A DNA stretch of 64,000 nt from Wylensekiella montiformis (GCF_009697385.1 NZ_VUNL01000003.1:124001-188000); one strand, 5' to 3'; shown: positions 33,855-44,729, numbered from the stretch's first letter. Translations and numbers: made by a program. The notes: generated from the letters alone by a model not told the origin.

Positions 33855-34519
33855 TGTGCCACAGCCTCCCTTTCCAAAATCCGATGTAAATCCGTGACCA
33901 TCTCATTGATCCGGTCAAATTTCAATTTAAAGCTTACGCGGTTGGCTATCAATCGGGCTGTTGCCTCCTGAATGGCGACAATTTCTTCCAGATTATTTTC
34001 CTTCAGCGTTGTTCCCGTTTCTACGATATCTACGATGCTTTCCGATAAGCCGACAATGGGTCCAAGCTCGATGGAGCCGTTGAGTTTGATATACTCCATC
34101 TGCATGCCATGTCGATTGAAAAATCGTTCGGCAATGTGCGGAAACTTTGTTGCTACCCGTGTATGATTGTAGTCGGTAAGCTTTGCACGCTTTTCCGTTT
34201 TTGGAACAGCCATCATCAGATGACAGCGGCCGAACCCAAGATCCAGCAGTTCATAAACGTCTTTGCCCGATTCCAGCAGAACATCTTTCCCAATGACACC
34301 GATGTCAGCAGCACCATATTCTACATAAGTAGGAACATCCGCTGTTTTTGATACAATGAACTTGATTTTTTTTTCTTCGTTGGCAATCACAAGCTTACGG
34401 GATTTATCCGATAATCCTTCTGCTGTATATCCTATTTTTTCAAACAGGTTTGCCGATAAGCCAAAGAGCTTTCCTTTTGGCAGTGCAATGGTCAAGTACT
34501 CGTCGTGATTCAACTGCAT
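33851..34519 (-). CDS. hisG: ATP phosphoribosyltransferase, short form
   Basis: A 222-aa short-type HisG, the first enzyme of the pathway. It has ALPKGKLF at the start and VAIQEATARLIANR near the end but lacks the C-terminal regulatory ACT-like domain of long HisG. Short HisG requires HisZ, which is encoded upstream at 35135-36319. The ATG has a GGAGGT ribosome-binding site at spacing about 6. Confidence 0.97.
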   Translation of the reverse strand: MQLNHDEYLTIALPKGKLFGLSANLFEKIGYTAEGLSDKSRKLVIANEEKKIKFIVSKTADVPTYVEYGAADIGVIGKDVLLESGKDVYELLDLGFGRCHLMMAVPKTEKRAKLTDYNHTRVATKFPHIAERFFNRHGMQMEYIKLNGSIELGPIVGLSESIVDIVETGTTLKENNLEEIVAIQEATARLIANRVSFKLKFDRINEMVTDLHRILEREAVAQ

Positions 34520-34578
34520 GAGCGACCTCCTGTATCCTGTTTTTTGTCTTTAACATTTTAAAGTAATAATTTGTAACA

Positions 34579-34607
34579 ATGTTAACATGGAAATAAAATT
34601 CCGTCAA
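34579..34607 (-). promoter_or_regulatory. hisG promoter with palindrome over the -10
   Basis: On the minus strand TTGACG, 17-bp spacer, TAACAT. The -10 is embedded in the perfect palindrome ATGTTAACAT (34579-34588); a partial copy AATGTTAAAG lies 20 or so bases downstream. The site is a candidate operator for the TrpR-like regulator encoded next to hisZ; binding is inferred. Confidence 0.55.
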
Positions 34608-34616
34608 GTATATCGG

Positions 34617-35138
34617 TTAATTTTTTTCATCGGCATATCGAAGCAGACAAAGCTCCCTGCAGTCGACCGGGGATGGCGGCGTATGATGCAGGGAAATAAT
34701 TTCAGCCTCACGCTTCATGCCAATAGCGGTTAGCTTTTCTGCGCCAATGGATGGATGAGCCAAATAAATAAACAAAGCATGCCTAAATCTCCCGTGTTGA
34801 GCAGCTGCCCAACGCCGGGCAAACTGCGGTCTCCACCACATCATCAAAACGGCAAAGACCTTGCCCCAGATATCCATATCTCCCTTCTGACGGCCGATAT
34901 CATGCAGGAGAGCACAGCGAATCAGCAAATCCCGATCGATGGAGGGATCTGCTGCAATGTCACATAAAACAGCGGCACTGCGGGCGACCCGAAATGCGTG
35001 ATACTGGTCAGCCGGATGCATGGCATCAAAAAGCGACACGGCTTCTGCAGGCAGATACTGCGTAATTTTTTCCCGATCTTCTGAGCTTAGCCGCCCGGTT
35101 ATGGCGTAGTAAAACTGCCGAATACGCTGCAGTATCAT
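34617..35138 (-). CDS. HD-domain phosphohydrolase-like protein
   Basis: A 173-aa HD-superfamily protein with the signature LLHDIGRQKGD and a histidine in SLHHTPPSP. It overlaps the hisZ stop by 4 bp and precedes hisG, so it may act on a phosphorylated metabolite of this pathway; histidinol phosphatase is otherwise missing from the cluster, but that assignment would be a guess. A hydrophobic stretch (VFAVLMMWWRPQF) lies in the middle. Confidence 0.7.
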   Translation of the reverse strand: MILQRIRQFYYAITGRLSSEDREKITQYLPAEAVSLFDAMHPADQYHAFRVARSAAVLCDIAADPSIDRDLLIRCALLHDIGRQKGDMDIWGKVFAVLMMWWRPQFARRWAAAQHGRFRHALFIYLAHPSIGAEKLTAIGMKREAEIISLHHTPPSPVDCRELCLLRYADEKN

Positions 35139-36319
35139 GACAGATATACCAGTTCTTTATACCCTTTATCCTTCTGAGATATAGCCGCAGCCTCCCGTGT
35201 TTGCGGAATCAGGGCAATTTCGACAACATCTCCCTGACAGCGCAGCTCCTCTGCTTTTTTTACCGCATCTCCTGCTTTTCCCTGCGCGTATCCCAAATAA
35301 ATATCTTTGGGACGTACGGGCTTTTTCAAATTTTGCCGCTCCAATGCCAACAGAATCCGCTCAATGCCCAAAGCAAATCCTGTAGCCGGGCAAGCGCTGC
35401 CGAAATCAGAAAGCAGATGATCGTAACGACCGCCGCCGCAAAGCGGGAATCCCAGACCGCGGGTATATGCTTCGAATACCATCCCTGTGTAATAATTGAA
35501 ATCGCGTATGATCCCCAAATCAAAACGCACATATTTTGTCAGCCCATACGCATCCAGAAGATGATATATCTCACATAGGTTATCCAATGCTCTGCGGCTC
35601 TGCTCATTCAGTGCAAAACCATACGCGTCTTTCAGCATATCTTCACCGCCATTGAGCAGCGGAAGTTTCTTCAGCACTTCTTTGGCATTTTCCGGCAATG
35701 CCAGATGGTCTATCAGATCGCCAAAGGCCACCAAATCCCGCTTTTCCATGGCATCTTTTAGTTTTTCCTTCATTTTCGGAGGAAGCTGGTATTGCTCCAT
35801 GATTCCATTGATGAATTCTACCTGTCCCAGACAAAGTTGAAAATCTTTTAATCCGGAACACATCATTCCACGAATGGCCAATGCGATAACCTCGGCATCG
35901 GCAAACGCACTGGTGCTTCCCATCAGTTCGACACCAGCTTGATGAAATTCGCACTGCCGACCGGTCTGAGTCTGTTCATAGCGGAAAACGCTGCTGATAT
36001 AAGAAAGTTTCATCGGTAAAGGATAATCCTGAAGCCTGCTGCTAACCAGACGGGCAATAGGCGTAGTCATTTCATGACGAAGCGCCAGAGTGCGGTTATT
36101 CCGGTCAAAGAGTTTGAATAGATGCGGTTCCAGACTATGACTGCTGCCGAGTGTCAGATTGTCGAGATATTCGATCGTCGGTGTAACGACTTCATCATAG
36201 CCCCATTCCGTGAACAGTTCTGCTAATTTTGTTTCAATAGCACGTTTCCCCGCTGCTTCATTGGGAAGGAAGTCGCGTGTTCCATAGGGAATTTCCAATA
36301 CATTTTTATTTTTTTCCAT
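35135..36319 (-). CDS. hisZ: ATP phosphoribosyltransferase regulatory subunit
   Basis: A 394-aa histidyl-tRNA-synthetase paralogue that activates and feedback-regulates short HisG. It keeps the class II synthetase core (GTRDFLPNEA, LRHEMTTPIARLVSSR, FRYEQTQTGRQCEFHQAGVE, GGGRYDHLLSDFG) but ends without the anticodon-binding domain of HisRS. It is 40 bp downstream of the YerC/HisR gene and is followed by the HD gene. Confidence 0.93.
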   Translation of the reverse strand: MEKNKNVLEIPYGTRDFLPNEAAGKRAIETKLAELFTEWGYDEVVTPTIEYLDNLTLGSSHSLEPHLFKLFDRNNRTLALRHEMTTPIARLVSSRLQDYPLPMKLSYISSVFRYEQTQTGRQCEFHQAGVELMGSTSAFADAEVIALAIRGMMCSGLKDFQLCLGQVEFINGIMEQYQLPPKMKEKLKDAMEKRDLVAFGDLIDHLALPENAKEVLKKLPLLNGGEDMLKDAYGFALNEQSRRALDNLCEIYHLLDAYGLTKYVRFDLGIIRDFNYYTGMVFEAYTRGLGFPLCGGGRYDHLLSDFGSACPATGFALGIERILLALERQNLKKPVRPKDIYLGYAQGKAGDAVKKAEELRCQGDVVEIALIPQTREAAAISQKDKGYKELVYLS

Positions 36320-36358
36320 CCGTTTTGCTCCTCATTTGCTCGCTGGTTTTCTTCGGCT

Positions 36359-36679
36359 TCATTTCGTTATCGAACGTGAACACGCCTTGGGATCGGTCAG
36401 TCTCTGCAGAACGACCTTATAGCCGTCTGCGCCATAATTCAGGCATCGCTTTACCCGGCTGATCGTCGCCGTACTGGCACCAGTCTGCTCAACAATTTCA
36501 TCATAAGTGTGTCCTGCCTGCAGCATACGTGCCACTTCCAAACGCTGCGCCATGGATTTCCATTCACTGATCGTGCAGATATCCTCAAAAAACTGATAAC
36601 ATTCTTCCATATTTTCCAAAGATAAGACAGCCTGACACAACTGATCATTCAATGGATCTCTGAGTTTGGGATTTATCAT
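36359..36679 (-). CDS. hisR: YerC/HisR-type TrpR-like regulator
   Basis: A 106-aa TrpR-superfamily DNA-binding protein (YerC/YecD group). The helix-turn-helix is HTYDEIVEQTGASTATISRV and the C-terminal RCLNYGADGYKVVLQRL is typical. ATG at 36679 was chosen because GGGAGG lies 9 bp before it; the ATG three codons upstream touches the ribosome-binding site. Members of this group control histidine biosynthesis in many Firmicutes, which fits its place before hisZ and the his operon. Confidence 0.82.
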   Translation of the reverse strand: MINPKLRDPLNDQLCQAVLSLENMEECYQFFEDICTISEWKSMAQRLEVARMLQAGHTYDEIVEQTGASTATISRVKRCLNYGADGYKVVLQRLTDPKACSRSITK

Positions 36680-36824
36680 GAACGTCATCCTCCCTTATAT
36701 ATTTTAAGTTCTTTCTTTCTTTATTCCTTTAGTCTGTGAAAATAATTATAGCATAGTAGAGGAGAAAAGAAAAGCCCTTCCCCCGCAAAAATGGGAGGAA
36801 AGGCAAACAGAGAGTAACACGCTG

Positions 36825-37925
36825 TCAGTTCCTGAGTAAAAACTTCACCTGAGCATTCGTTCCCGGTGGAATATCAAACGTAAGGCCGGATGGGATGGAT
36901 AATTTGATTACAAAACGCCCATCGGTAATGGTTGCAGGGTCAGCTTCATGTCCGGAGGAAGAGGCATCCGTCATCGCGTCAGATGTTCCGGCACGATCAC
37001 TATCCTCAGAGGAAGCCGGATCCAGAATATCCTGAACAGAGCCTTGAAGTTCATGACCGTTGATGGTATAGGTTACAAACTGGCCGAGACGTATCTTTTG
37101 CGCCTGTTCTTCTGGCAGACGCGCTTCAATCCAGGCGTCATCAGGATTCTGAATGTTGGCCAGCATTTGGTCGGCTTTGAGCGAAGCACCTTCCTGCAAC
37201 GCATCTTCCAAAAGAACGGTGCCGGAAACCGGTGCAAGGATCTCCGTAGATTGCTGATCTTCTTTTGCATTAGCAAGCGCAGCTTCTGCTTGTTTTACCT
37301 GAGCCTCTGCCTGTTTGATGATCTCCGGATTGACCGGAACGGCCGTGACAGAGGGTGCTGAAGGGGCTGATGCCGATACACCAGACTGGTTTGCGGCGGC
37401 CTGCGCGCTGTAGTAATCTGCTGCCGCTTCATCGCGCTTGACAGCACTGACCGCACCCATGCTGTAAAGTTCATTCATGCGCTGCATGCGCGCATAGGCC
37501 TGGGCTGCACGCTGCTGCGCACCGGCATCGACAGTTGGCTGGGGCGTGGGACTGGTTGGTAATGTAACCTTGGTCCCCTTTTGAAGCTGCTCCAAATTTT
37601 GTTTGGTCAGTGCCAGGTTTTGCTCCAGCTGCTGAATCTGTTCCTCGGTAATGCCGGGATCTATGACCGCAATAACATCGCCGGCTTCCACATGATCGCC
37701 ATCCGCTACTTTTAGATCAGTGATGGTTCCTGCCGCTTTGGTCCGGACAGCGGTGGTCTTGCCAGCGACATGCGCATCATAAACGGTAAGATAATTATTA
37801 TGATGCTGATAATAGTAGACACCGGCACCAGCAGCAACAGCCAGTATAATCAGGCTCAGCAGCCCGATTCGGGTATATTTTTTTGCCTTGTTTGTAATAT
37901 CGACTTCCACTGTGGAATCCTCCAT
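36825..37925 (-). CDS. HlyD/EmrA-type membrane fusion protein
   Basis: A 366-aa adaptor of drug or secretion pumps. One N-terminal membrane helix (about residues 19-38, IGLLSLIILAVAAGAGVYY) anchors it, followed by a biotinyl-lipoyl half (ADGDHVEAGDVIAVIDPG), a coiled coil (residues 90-215) with low-complexity ASAPSAPSV, the second lipoyl half (ILAPVSGTVLLEDALQEG) and a beta-barrel region. The family bridges an inner-membrane pump to the outer membrane. No pump gene is adjacent, so it is an orphan here. Confidence 0.8.
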   Translation of the reverse strand: MEDSTVEVDITNKAKKYTRIGLLSLIILAVAAGAGVYYYQHHNNYLTVYDAHVAGKTTAVRTKAAGTITDLKVADGDHVEAGDVIAVIDPGITEEQIQQLEQNLALTKQNLEQLQKGTKVTLPTSPTPQPTVDAGAQQRAAQAYARMQRMNELYSMGAVSAVKRDEAAADYYSAQAAANQSGVSASAPSAPSVTAVPVNPEIIKQAEAQVKQAEAALANAKEDQQSTEILAPVSGTVLLEDALQEGASLKADQMLANIQNPDDAWIEARLPEEQAQKIRLGQFVTYTINGHELQGSVQDILDPASSEDSDRAGTSDAMTDASSSGHEADPATITDGRFVIKLSIPSGLTFDIPPGTNAQVKFLLRN

Positions 37926-37937
37926 GCAAAAGAAGAT

Positions 37938-37971
37938 AGAATACCTCCCCCGAAAAAGAGGGAGGTATTCT
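37938..37971 (-). terminator. Terminator after alaS
   Basis: A 12-bp perfect stem AGAATACCTCCC/GGGAGGTATTCT (37938-37949 with 37960-37971), 10-nt loop, 17 bp after the alaS stop on the minus strand, with T-rich sequence beyond. It also insulates the HlyD-type gene. Confidence 0.75.
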
Positions 37972-37987
37972 ATTTCTTCCCGTTTAT

Positions 37988-40612
37988 TTAGCCAATCTGT
38001 GCCTTGATGATTTCCACGGCCTTATCAAATGCTTTGGGCAGATCCTCCGCATTTTTGCCGCCGGCCTGCGCCATATCCGGGCGTCCGCCGCCGCCACCGC
38101 CGACAACAGCAGCAGCCTCTTTGATGATTTTTCCAGAATGAATGCCTTTTTTCACGACATCCTTTGATGCCTTTACGACCAGATTCACCTTTCCGTCGCT
38201 AACGCATCCCAGAACCACGACACCGCTTTCAATTTTTCCGATCACCATATCCGCCAGTTCACGCAACGCATCCATGCCGTGGACATTGGCTTTTCCTGCA
38301 ATAACATGGATCCCCTGAATCTCCTGTACGCCTGCAACAAGCTGCTGTGCATCCGCTTTTTCTTGCATCGATGCCACCTGCGCCAGCTTGCTTTCCATCT
38401 CTTTGGCAGAGGATTGAAGTCTGGATATAGCGGAAGGGACCTCTTCTTCGGAAGTCTTCAGCGCAGATGCTGCTTGAGACAACAAGCCCATTTTCTCTTG
38501 TACAAAATCCAGCGCAGCTTTGCCTGTAATCGCTTCGATGCGGCGTACCCCCGAAGCGATCCCGGATTCGCTGACAATTTTGAACATGCCGATCTGGCCG
38601 ACATTTTTTACGTGCGATCCTGCACAAAGCTCCATGGAGAAACCAGGAACTTTAACTACACGAACCACATCGCCATATTTTTCCGAGAACAATGCCATTG
38701 CACCGGCTGCCTTGGCTTCCTCCAGGCTCATCTGCGAAATTTCAACATCTATGCCCTGAAGAATTTTCTCGTTGACCAGCGCTTCCACATCAGCCAGCTG
38801 CTGAGGTGTAACCGGTTCAAAGTTTGTAAAGTCAAACCGAAGGCGTTCCGGTGTAACGGAAGATCCTGCCTGGTTAACCTGATCGCCGACCACTCGCTTC
38901 AAAGCAGCCTGCAGCAAATGTGTCGCGGTATGGTTGCGAGCCGAAGCGAGTTTCTTTACCTGATCGATTTCAATGCGGACCGTCTCGCCGACTTTGAGCT
39001 GCCCTTCTTCCACATAGGCAACATGATAAACCGTACCGTCCGGCAGCTTTTTCGCATTGACCGCCTTGATGCGGCCAAGCTCGCTGATGAGCAGCCCTTC
39101 GTCGCCGACCTGCCCACCGCCTTCTGCATAGAAAGGCGTTTTATCCAGAATAATGCCGGCTTCTTCCCCATCGTGGATTTCATCGACCAAACGCCCGTCC
39201 TTCCAGATCGCGACAACCTTGCCCTCATGGGCTTCCGGGTCAACAGTCAGCTTGCTGACATCTATGCTTGAAAGATCCGGAACAGCAACCCGGGTATTTT
39301 CTGCGCGGGCATTACGGGCGCGCGTGCGCTGTTCTTCCATCGCCTGATCGAATCCGGCCTTATCCAAATCCAAGCCATGTTCATGCAGGATTTCTTCCGT
39401 TAATTCCCAAGGAAAACCAAAGGTATCGTAAAGGCGGAAGCCGATTTTTCCGTCCAGTTCTGTCTTTCCGGCAGCTTTCACCGTCTGAATTTCACCATTA
39501 AGAAGCTCGATGCCCTGATTCAGCGTAGCGGCAAAGCGATCCTCTTCGATGCTGATGACTTTTTTGATGTACTCTGCCTTTTGGACCAGCTCTTCAAAAT
39601 CTCTGGCATCACGATAAATGTCGACTACAGCATCCACTGCTCCCTCAAGGAATTTATTCGTTATGCCGAGCATACGTCCATGACGTACCGCACGGCGCAG
39701 GATGCGGCGCAAGACATATCCGCGTCCTTCATTGGACGGCAAAATACCATCCATAATCATAATGGCCATGGACCGTGCATGGTCAGCAATGACCTTCAAT
39801 GAGATATCCGTCGTTTCGTCTTTGCCATAGGTAACACCAGCAGTTTTTGCTGCATATTCAATAATCGGATAGAGCAAATCCGTCTCAAAATTTGTTTTTT
39901 TGTTCTGGACAACCGATGCCAGGCGCTCCAGTCCGCAGCCCGTGTCGATGTTTTTATGTGCGAGGTTCTTATACGAGCCGTCTTCCTGACGATCATACTG
40001 CGTGAATACGAGGTTCCAGATCTCCAAATAGCGATCGCAGTCGCAGCCAACGGCACAGTCAGGAGAACCGCATCCGCGTTCCTCGCCGAGATCGATATAG
40101 ATCTCAGAATCCGGTCCGCACGGGCCAGGTCCGATTTCCCAGAAATTATCATCCAGTTTAACGATATGATCCTGTGGGAATCCCGGCTGAGCCTTCCAAA
40201 TGGCAATAGCCTCTTCATCATCAGGATAGACCGTGACCCAGAGTTTATCTTTTGGCAGCTCAATGACTTCCGTCAGGAATTCCCACGCCCAGGGAATCGC
40301 CTCTCCCTTGAAATAATCACCAAAGGAAAAGTTGCCGAGCATTTCAAAGTAAGTCTGATGGCGGGCGGTACGACCGACATTTTCAATATCACCCGTACGA
40401 ACACAACGCTGACTCGTCGTCACACGCGTGCGGGGCGGCTTCATTTTGCCGGTGAAAAACGGCTTCAGCGGAGCCATCCCTGCGCCGATCAGCAACAGCG
40501 TCGGATCATCTTTTGGGATCAGCGAGAAGCTCGGAAGGCGAAGATGCCCCTTCTTTTCAGAAAAAAACTGCAAATACGCTTCACGCAGTTCATTGCCACT
40601 CATATACTTCAA
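37988..40612 (-). CDS. alaS: Alanyl-tRNA synthetase
   Basis: An 874-aa class II synthetase. The catalytic domain carries QTYFEMLGNFSFGDYFK and FTQYDRQEDG; the editing domain has HTATH and CAGSHVKNVG, the four zinc ligands for removing mischarged Ser/Gly; the C-Ala domain ends with GGGGGGRPDMAQAGG. The upstream start is TTG at 40612 with GGGGG 9 bp before it; ATG at 40603 (MSGNELREAYLQ) is the usual family start but its ribosome-binding site is weak. The 145-bp gap upstream shows no T-box. Confidence 0.96.
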   Translation of the reverse strand: MKYMSGNELREAYLQFFSEKKGHLRLPSFSLIPKDDPTLLLIGAGMAPLKPFFTGKMKPPRTRVTTSQRCVRTGDIENVGRTARHQTYFEMLGNFSFGDYFKGEAIPWAWEFLTEVIELPKDKLWVTVYPDDEEAIAIWKAQPGFPQDHIVKLDDNFWEIGPGPCGPDSEIYIDLGEERGCGSPDCAVGCDCDRYLEIWNLVFTQYDRQEDGSYKNLAHKNIDTGCGLERLASVVQNKKTNFETDLLYPIIEYAAKTAGVTYGKDETTDISLKVIADHARSMAIMIMDGILPSNEGRGYVLRRILRRAVRHGRMLGITNKFLEGAVDAVVDIYRDARDFEELVQKAEYIKKVISIEEDRFAATLNQGIELLNGEIQTVKAAGKTELDGKIGFRLYDTFGFPWELTEEILHEHGLDLDKAGFDQAMEEQRTRARNARAENTRVAVPDLSSIDVSKLTVDPEAHEGKVVAIWKDGRLVDEIHDGEEAGIILDKTPFYAEGGGQVGDEGLLISELGRIKAVNAKKLPDGTVYHVAYVEEGQLKVGETVRIEIDQVKKLASARNHTATHLLQAALKRVVGDQVNQAGSSVTPERLRFDFTNFEPVTPQQLADVEALVNEKILQGIDVEISQMSLEEAKAAGAMALFSEKYGDVVRVVKVPGFSMELCAGSHVKNVGQIGMFKIVSESGIASGVRRIEAITGKAALDFVQEKMGLLSQAASALKTSEEEVPSAISRLQSSAKEMESKLAQVASMQEKADAQQLVAGVQEIQGIHVIAGKANVHGMDALRELADMVIGKIESGVVVLGCVSDGKVNLVVKASKDVVKKGIHSGKIIKEAAAVVGGGGGGRPDMAQAGGKNAEDLPKAFDKAVEIIKAQIG

Positions 40613-40757
40613 AAAAATCTACCCCCATAAATAGGTATTTTCAGCAATTGGTTCATTGCTGCATTTGCACAATATCTAGTTGCTTATTTTACCACAATTC
40701 AGGCCTCTTGTGAAACGTTTTATTTCCATAGACGCTTTGCGGAAGAGGTTTCCCGTC

Positions 40758-43328
40758 CTATCCGTTTTTCGGCTGAAAATTCGATACAGCCTGCTGTGCC
40801 TGCTCCAAAGACATCAGGATATCGCGAGGTTTGCTGCCAGCATTCGGACCAACGATATGAAGTTCCTCCATGGTATCAATCAGGCGGGCAGCCCGGGTAT
40901 ACCCAATATGAAAACGCCGCTGAATGCTTGAGGACGATGCCTGTCCGGTTGACATAATCAAATCTACGGCATCAGCCAACAATTCATCCGTTTTATTCCG
41001 CGAACCGTTTCCCTCACCTGCTTCAGTTTCTTCCTGCAAAGCTTGTTCTGTGAACGCAACAATTTCTTCATTCGTTTCCATTTCCTGTCCCTGCGACCGG
41101 ATAAATTCCAGAAGCCGCTCCACTTCCTCGTCGCTGATGAACGCTCCCTGTACGCGCTGTGGTTTTGAAGCGCCGACCGGATAAAAGAGCATATCACCCT
41201 TTCCAAGCAGTTTTTCTGCTCCGCTGCGGTCCAGTATCGTCCGAGAATCAATCTGACTGGATACCGCAAAGGAAATCCGCGAGGGGATATTGGCTTTGAT
41301 AATCCCTGTGATTACATCAACCGATGGACGCTGTGTCGCCAGCACCATATGAATGCCCGCGGCCCGTGCTTTCTGGGCCAGACGGCATATGGCATCCTCT
41401 ACATCGTGCGGAGCAACCATCATGAGATCCGCCAGCTCATCGATGATGATGACAATGGCAGGCATGGTTTCTTCCGGAAATTTGCGGTTATACGTATCCA
41501 TGTTCCGGACATTGCTTTCGGCAAATTTCGCATAGCGTTTTTCCATTTCCTGTACAGACCAGTTCAAGACCGATGCTGCTTTTTTTGCGTCGGTAACAAC
41601 AGGAACCATGAGATGAGGAATACCATTATAATTGGATAATTCGACCATTTTCGGATCGACTAAGATAAATTTGACTTCATCGGGTTTGGCTTTAAATAAA
41701 ATACTGGTGATTAATGTATTGATGCAAACGGATTTTCCGGATCCGGTAGCGCCAGCGACGAGTAAGTGCGGCATTTTCGCCAGGTCGGCAAAAATGGCCT
41801 GGCCGCCGATATCCATGCCGAGACCGACGGTCAGCTTGGATTTCGCACTATTGAATTTCGGGCTTTCCAGAACTTCACGCAATTGAACGCCTTCCAGTTC
41901 CTTGTTCGGGACCTCGATTCCGATGGCCGACTTGCCGGGAATCTGTTCGATTCGCACAGAAGATGCGGCAAGTCGCAAGGCAATGTCTTCCGCCAGATTG
42001 GTGATTTTGCTGACCTTGACACCGGGTGCCGGTTCAAGCTCATATCTTGTGACGGCCGGACCATGGCAGGCATTAATGATCGTTGCCTTCACCTTGAAAT
42101 CGGCCAGCGTTTTCTGCAGAGTACGGGCATTTTCCTCGATTTCCATTTCCAGAGAGGCATTCTTTTTTTTCACATGTCTGGAAAGAATATCGGTCACACC
42201 GGGAAGCTGATATGGTCTTACGACTGCTGTTTTTTCCTGTGAATCACTGGGGACAGATCCATCCAGCAACGAAGCGGCCGGCATCATGGGAGCGATTTCC
42301 TGATAATCTGGCAATGGTGTGCGCTGCTGTTTCATCAGATGCGCAGAGGGAGACGATGATGATTCCGAATGCTGTTTTTCCGCAGACAGGGAATCATCGC
42401 CTGAATGGTCCATTTCTGCATTCCGTCCGTATTCAATGGTAAAGCTGGGGATGGTTTCCTGCTCTTCCTCATCCTGCATCTTGTTCCTTTCAGGATCAGC
42501 CTCCATGGGTGCTGCAGGCACCGGATCTGCATAAATCATATTATCTGTATTTTGAGCCATTTTATCCGAAGCCGGACAGAACTCGCTATCCATTCTGTTC
42601 GCAACAGGAGGTTCTTCATCAAAGTGATGATCCCGTTCTTGATTGTAAAAGGAATGGCGAACCTTTTCTTTCACTACACCGGCAACCCGTTCCTCCACAC
42701 GAGTCCCTGCACTGGCAACTTTTTCACAGGCATGAGAAACCACTTCTCCCGTTGCTTTTGCGCCCTTTGCTGCCGTATGCTGTGTCTTTAGCAGTCCTGT
42801 TGCCAAAGACCAGGTCGTGGAAAGCAAAATAGCGCCGATCACACCGGTACATAAAATGATAAGGGTACCGTCCACGCCAAAGAATTTCCGCAGGACAAAC
42901 AACAGCCCGCCGCCCAACAGTCCGCCGCCACGCGGAAGGCTGTCTGGCAAGATTTCTTCGCCAACAGGGATCACCATATGATGCCATATGGCAAGAATAG
43001 AAAGAAAAAGCATTCCCATGCCAAAAAAGCGAAGCGAATAAACCAGTCCGCGATGACGGGTCATATATTGATAGCCGATGAGCAAAATGAGCATCGTAAT
43101 AAACACGGCACCAACGCCGAAAAGATAGCGCAGGCATTTTGCAAAATAAACGCCAACAAAACCGACATTCAAACCAAATAAACCGCACAGGGAAATCATG
43201 CCTGCGGCCACAAAGACCAGACCGGCCAGTTCGTAAGCACGTCCTGGATTGGCCGTTTTTTTTCCTTCTGCCCGATTCGTAACACGACGCCGCCGGGGTG
43301 TTTTCCGTCTGGTTGTTTTTTTCTTCAA
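40758..43328 (-). CDS. ftsK: FtsK/SpoIIIE DNA translocase
   Basis: An 856-aa septal DNA translocase that clears chromosomes at division. Four membrane helices in the first 180 residues ([34 protein letters not shown], and others) are followed by a long linker rich in acidic and Ser residues, the motor with Walker [10 protein letters not shown] (near residue 525) and Walker [15 protein letters not shown], and a C-terminal gamma winged helix ([15 protein letters not shown]) that reads KOPS/SRS sites. Length and layout are normal. Confidence 0.95.
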   Translation of the reverse strand: MKKKTTRRKTPRRRRVTNRAEGKKTANPGRAYELAGLVFVAAGMISLCGLFGLNVGFVGVYFAKCLRYLFGVGAVFITMLILLIGYQYMTRHRGLVYSLRFFGMGMLFLSILAIWHHMVIPVGEEILPDSLPRGGGLLGGGLLFVLRKFFGVDGTLIILCTGVIGAILLSTTWSLATGLLKTQHTAAKGAKATGEVVSHACEKVASAGTRVEERVAGVVKEKVRHSFYNQERDHHFDEEPPVANRMDSEFCPASDKMAQNTDNMIYADPVPAAPMEADPERNKMQDEEEQETIPSFTIEYGRNAEMDHSGDDSLSAEKQHSESSSSPSAHLMKQQRTPLPDYQEIAPMMPAASLLDGSVPSDSQEKTAVVRPYQLPGVTDILSRHVKKKNASLEMEIEENARTLQKTLADFKVKATIINACHGPAVTRYELEPAPGVKVSKITNLAEDIALRLAASSVRIEQIPGKSAIGIEVPNKELEGVQLREVLESPKFNSAKSKLTVGLGMDIGGQAIFADLAKMPHLLVAGATGSGKSVCINTLITSILFKAKPDEVKFILVDPKMVELSNYNGIPHLMVPVVTDAKKAASVLNWSVQEMEKRYAKFAESNVRNMDTYNRKFPEETMPAIVIIIDELADLMMVAPHDVEDAICRLAQKARAAGIHMVLATQRPSVDVITGIIKANIPSRISFAVSSQIDSRTILDRSGAEKLLGKGDMLFYPVGASKPQRVQGAFISDEEVERLLEFIRSQGQEMETNEEIVAFTEQALQEETEAGEGNGSRNKTDELLADAVDLIMSTGQASSSSIQRRFHIGYTRAARLIDTMEELHIVGPNAGSKPRDILMSLEQAQQAVSNFQPKNG

Positions 43329-43370
43329 GAGATCACCTCTTTGTTTCAGTATCGTATGTTCATAGCAAAA

Positions 43371-43391
43371 GCCTTCCCAAGAAAGGAAGGC
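43371..43391 (-). terminator. Terminator-like hairpin between mtaD and ftsK
   Basis: GCCTTCC/GGAAGGC stem with a 7-nt loop; on the minus strand it is followed by TTTTGC. It lies 20 bp after the mtaD stop codon and 43 bp before the ftsK start. Confidence 0.65.
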
Positions 43392-43410
43392 CGGATAAAA
43401 ACCAAGACGA

Positions 43411-44691
43411 TTATTTCGTCAGATGATTGGCGCAGCGCTGCGCTTCAAAGAGAATACGCTCCTCATCCAATGTTTTCAATACATGATTTTCCATCAAAAC
43501 TTTTCCATTGCAGAGGACCGTATCAACAGAGCTGGAATTTGCGGAATAAACCAGTAAGGAAACCAAGTTGTTGCGCGGGCACCAAGCCGCACTGTTCAGA
43601 TCGAATAAGGTGATATCGGCTTTATAGCCCTGTTCCAAGCGACCGATATCCTTGACTCCGACGGCTTTTCCACCATATTCCGTTCCCATCTGCAGTGCGC
43701 AAAAAGCTGGAACCGCTACTGGATCATAGGTATGAACCTTGTGCAGCATAGCGGCGAGGTTGACCTCTTCGAGCATATCCAAATTGTTATTGCTCGAAGC
43801 GCCGTCTGTCCCCAGTGCGACGCAAACACCTTCCTGCAGCAGCCGCGGAACCGGGGCAACGCCGCTGGCGAGTTTCATATTGCTTCCCGGATTGTGTGCA
43901 GCACGGATTCCGTATTTTTTCATAATGGCAATATCCGCGTCGTTCAGATGCACGCAATGAGCAGCCAACGTTCCCTTTCCATCAAAAAGGCCGGTTTCCG
44001 CTACCCATTCAAACGGCCGCTTCCCATATTGCTGAAGAGAGTCCTGTATTTCTGTTTTGGTTTCATGCATGTGGATATGAATCTCTGCGTTCAGCGATTG
44101 TGCTGTTTTAGCTACCTTTTTCAAAAAGTCAGGGGGGCAGGTATACGGCGCATGCGGACCAAACATAACCGTGATGCGTCCATCCGCTGCGCCATGAAAC
44201 TCTTGGAACAACGTGACATTTTCCTCAATCTTCTTTTCCCCATCAGGCGCCGCTCCAATGATGCCGCGCGAGAGAACGCCGCGCAGTCCGGCATCAATGG
44301 CAGCTTCTGCCACTTTTTCCATCCAGGGTCCATACATATCGGCAAAAGTAGTCGTTCCCGTACGGACCATTTCCAGCATGGCCAGCATGGCCCCCCAGTA
44401 AATGTCTTCTGCCGTCATTTTCGCCTCTGCCGGCCAGACCATTTGGTTCAGCCAGTCCATTAAGGCCATATCGTCTGCATAACTCCGCAGAAGCGTCATC
44501 GATGTATGGGTATGTGCATTGACAAAGCCGGGAATGGCCAGATGATCGGTTCCGTCGATAATTTTATCTGGATGAAAGTCGTCCGATACAGGACCAATAC
44601 CGACAATCCGGTCTTGGTCAATTAGAATATTGGTTTTTGGAACGGAACCATCCGGCATAACGGCATATACATTTTTTATCAGTGTTTTCAC
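43411..44691 (-). CDS. mtaD: 5-methylthioadenosine / S-adenosylhomocysteine deaminase
   Basis: A 426-aa amidohydrolase that deaminates methylthioadenosine, SAH or adenosine to inosine forms. Metal-site motifs: [44 protein letters not shown] and [13 protein letters not shown] at 44691 gives the family start ([14 protein letters not shown]) with AGAGAGAAG upstream; the longer frame runs back into ahcY. It is 38 bp after ahcY, so the pair handles SAH and its products. Confidence 0.9.
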   Translation of the reverse strand: MKTLIKNVYAVMPDGSVPKTNILIDQDRIVGIGPVSDDFHPDKIIDGTDHLAIPGFVNAHTHTSMTLLRSYADDMALMDWLNQMVWPAEAKMTAEDIYWGAMLAMLEMVRTGTTTFADMYGPWMEKVAEAAIDAGLRGVLSRGIIGAAPDGEKKIEENVTLFQEFHGAADGRITVMFGPHAPYTCPPDFLKKVAKTAQSLNAEIHIHMHETKTEIQDSLQQYGKRPFEWVAETGLFDGKGTLAAHCVHLNDADIAIMKKYGIRAAHNPGSNMKLASGVAPVPRLLQEGVCVALGTDGASSNNNLDMLEEVNLAAMLHKVHTYDPVAVPAFCALQMGTEYGGKAVGVKDIGRLEQGYKADITLFDLNSAAWCPRNNLVSLLVYSANSSSVDTVLCNGKVLMENHVLKTLDEERILFEAQRCANHLTK

Positions 44692-44729
44692 GTATACTTC
44701 TCTCTTTCGTTTTACAGTGTCATGTTCTA

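Noticed and set aside
38279-39271. 330-codon plus-strand frame inside alaS
   Set aside because: It is antisense to a well-conserved synthetase with intact motifs, and has no ribosome-binding site or recognisable domain.
40613-40757. T-box leader for alaS
   Set aside because: The gap is too short and no AGGGTGG-like T-box sequence is seen.
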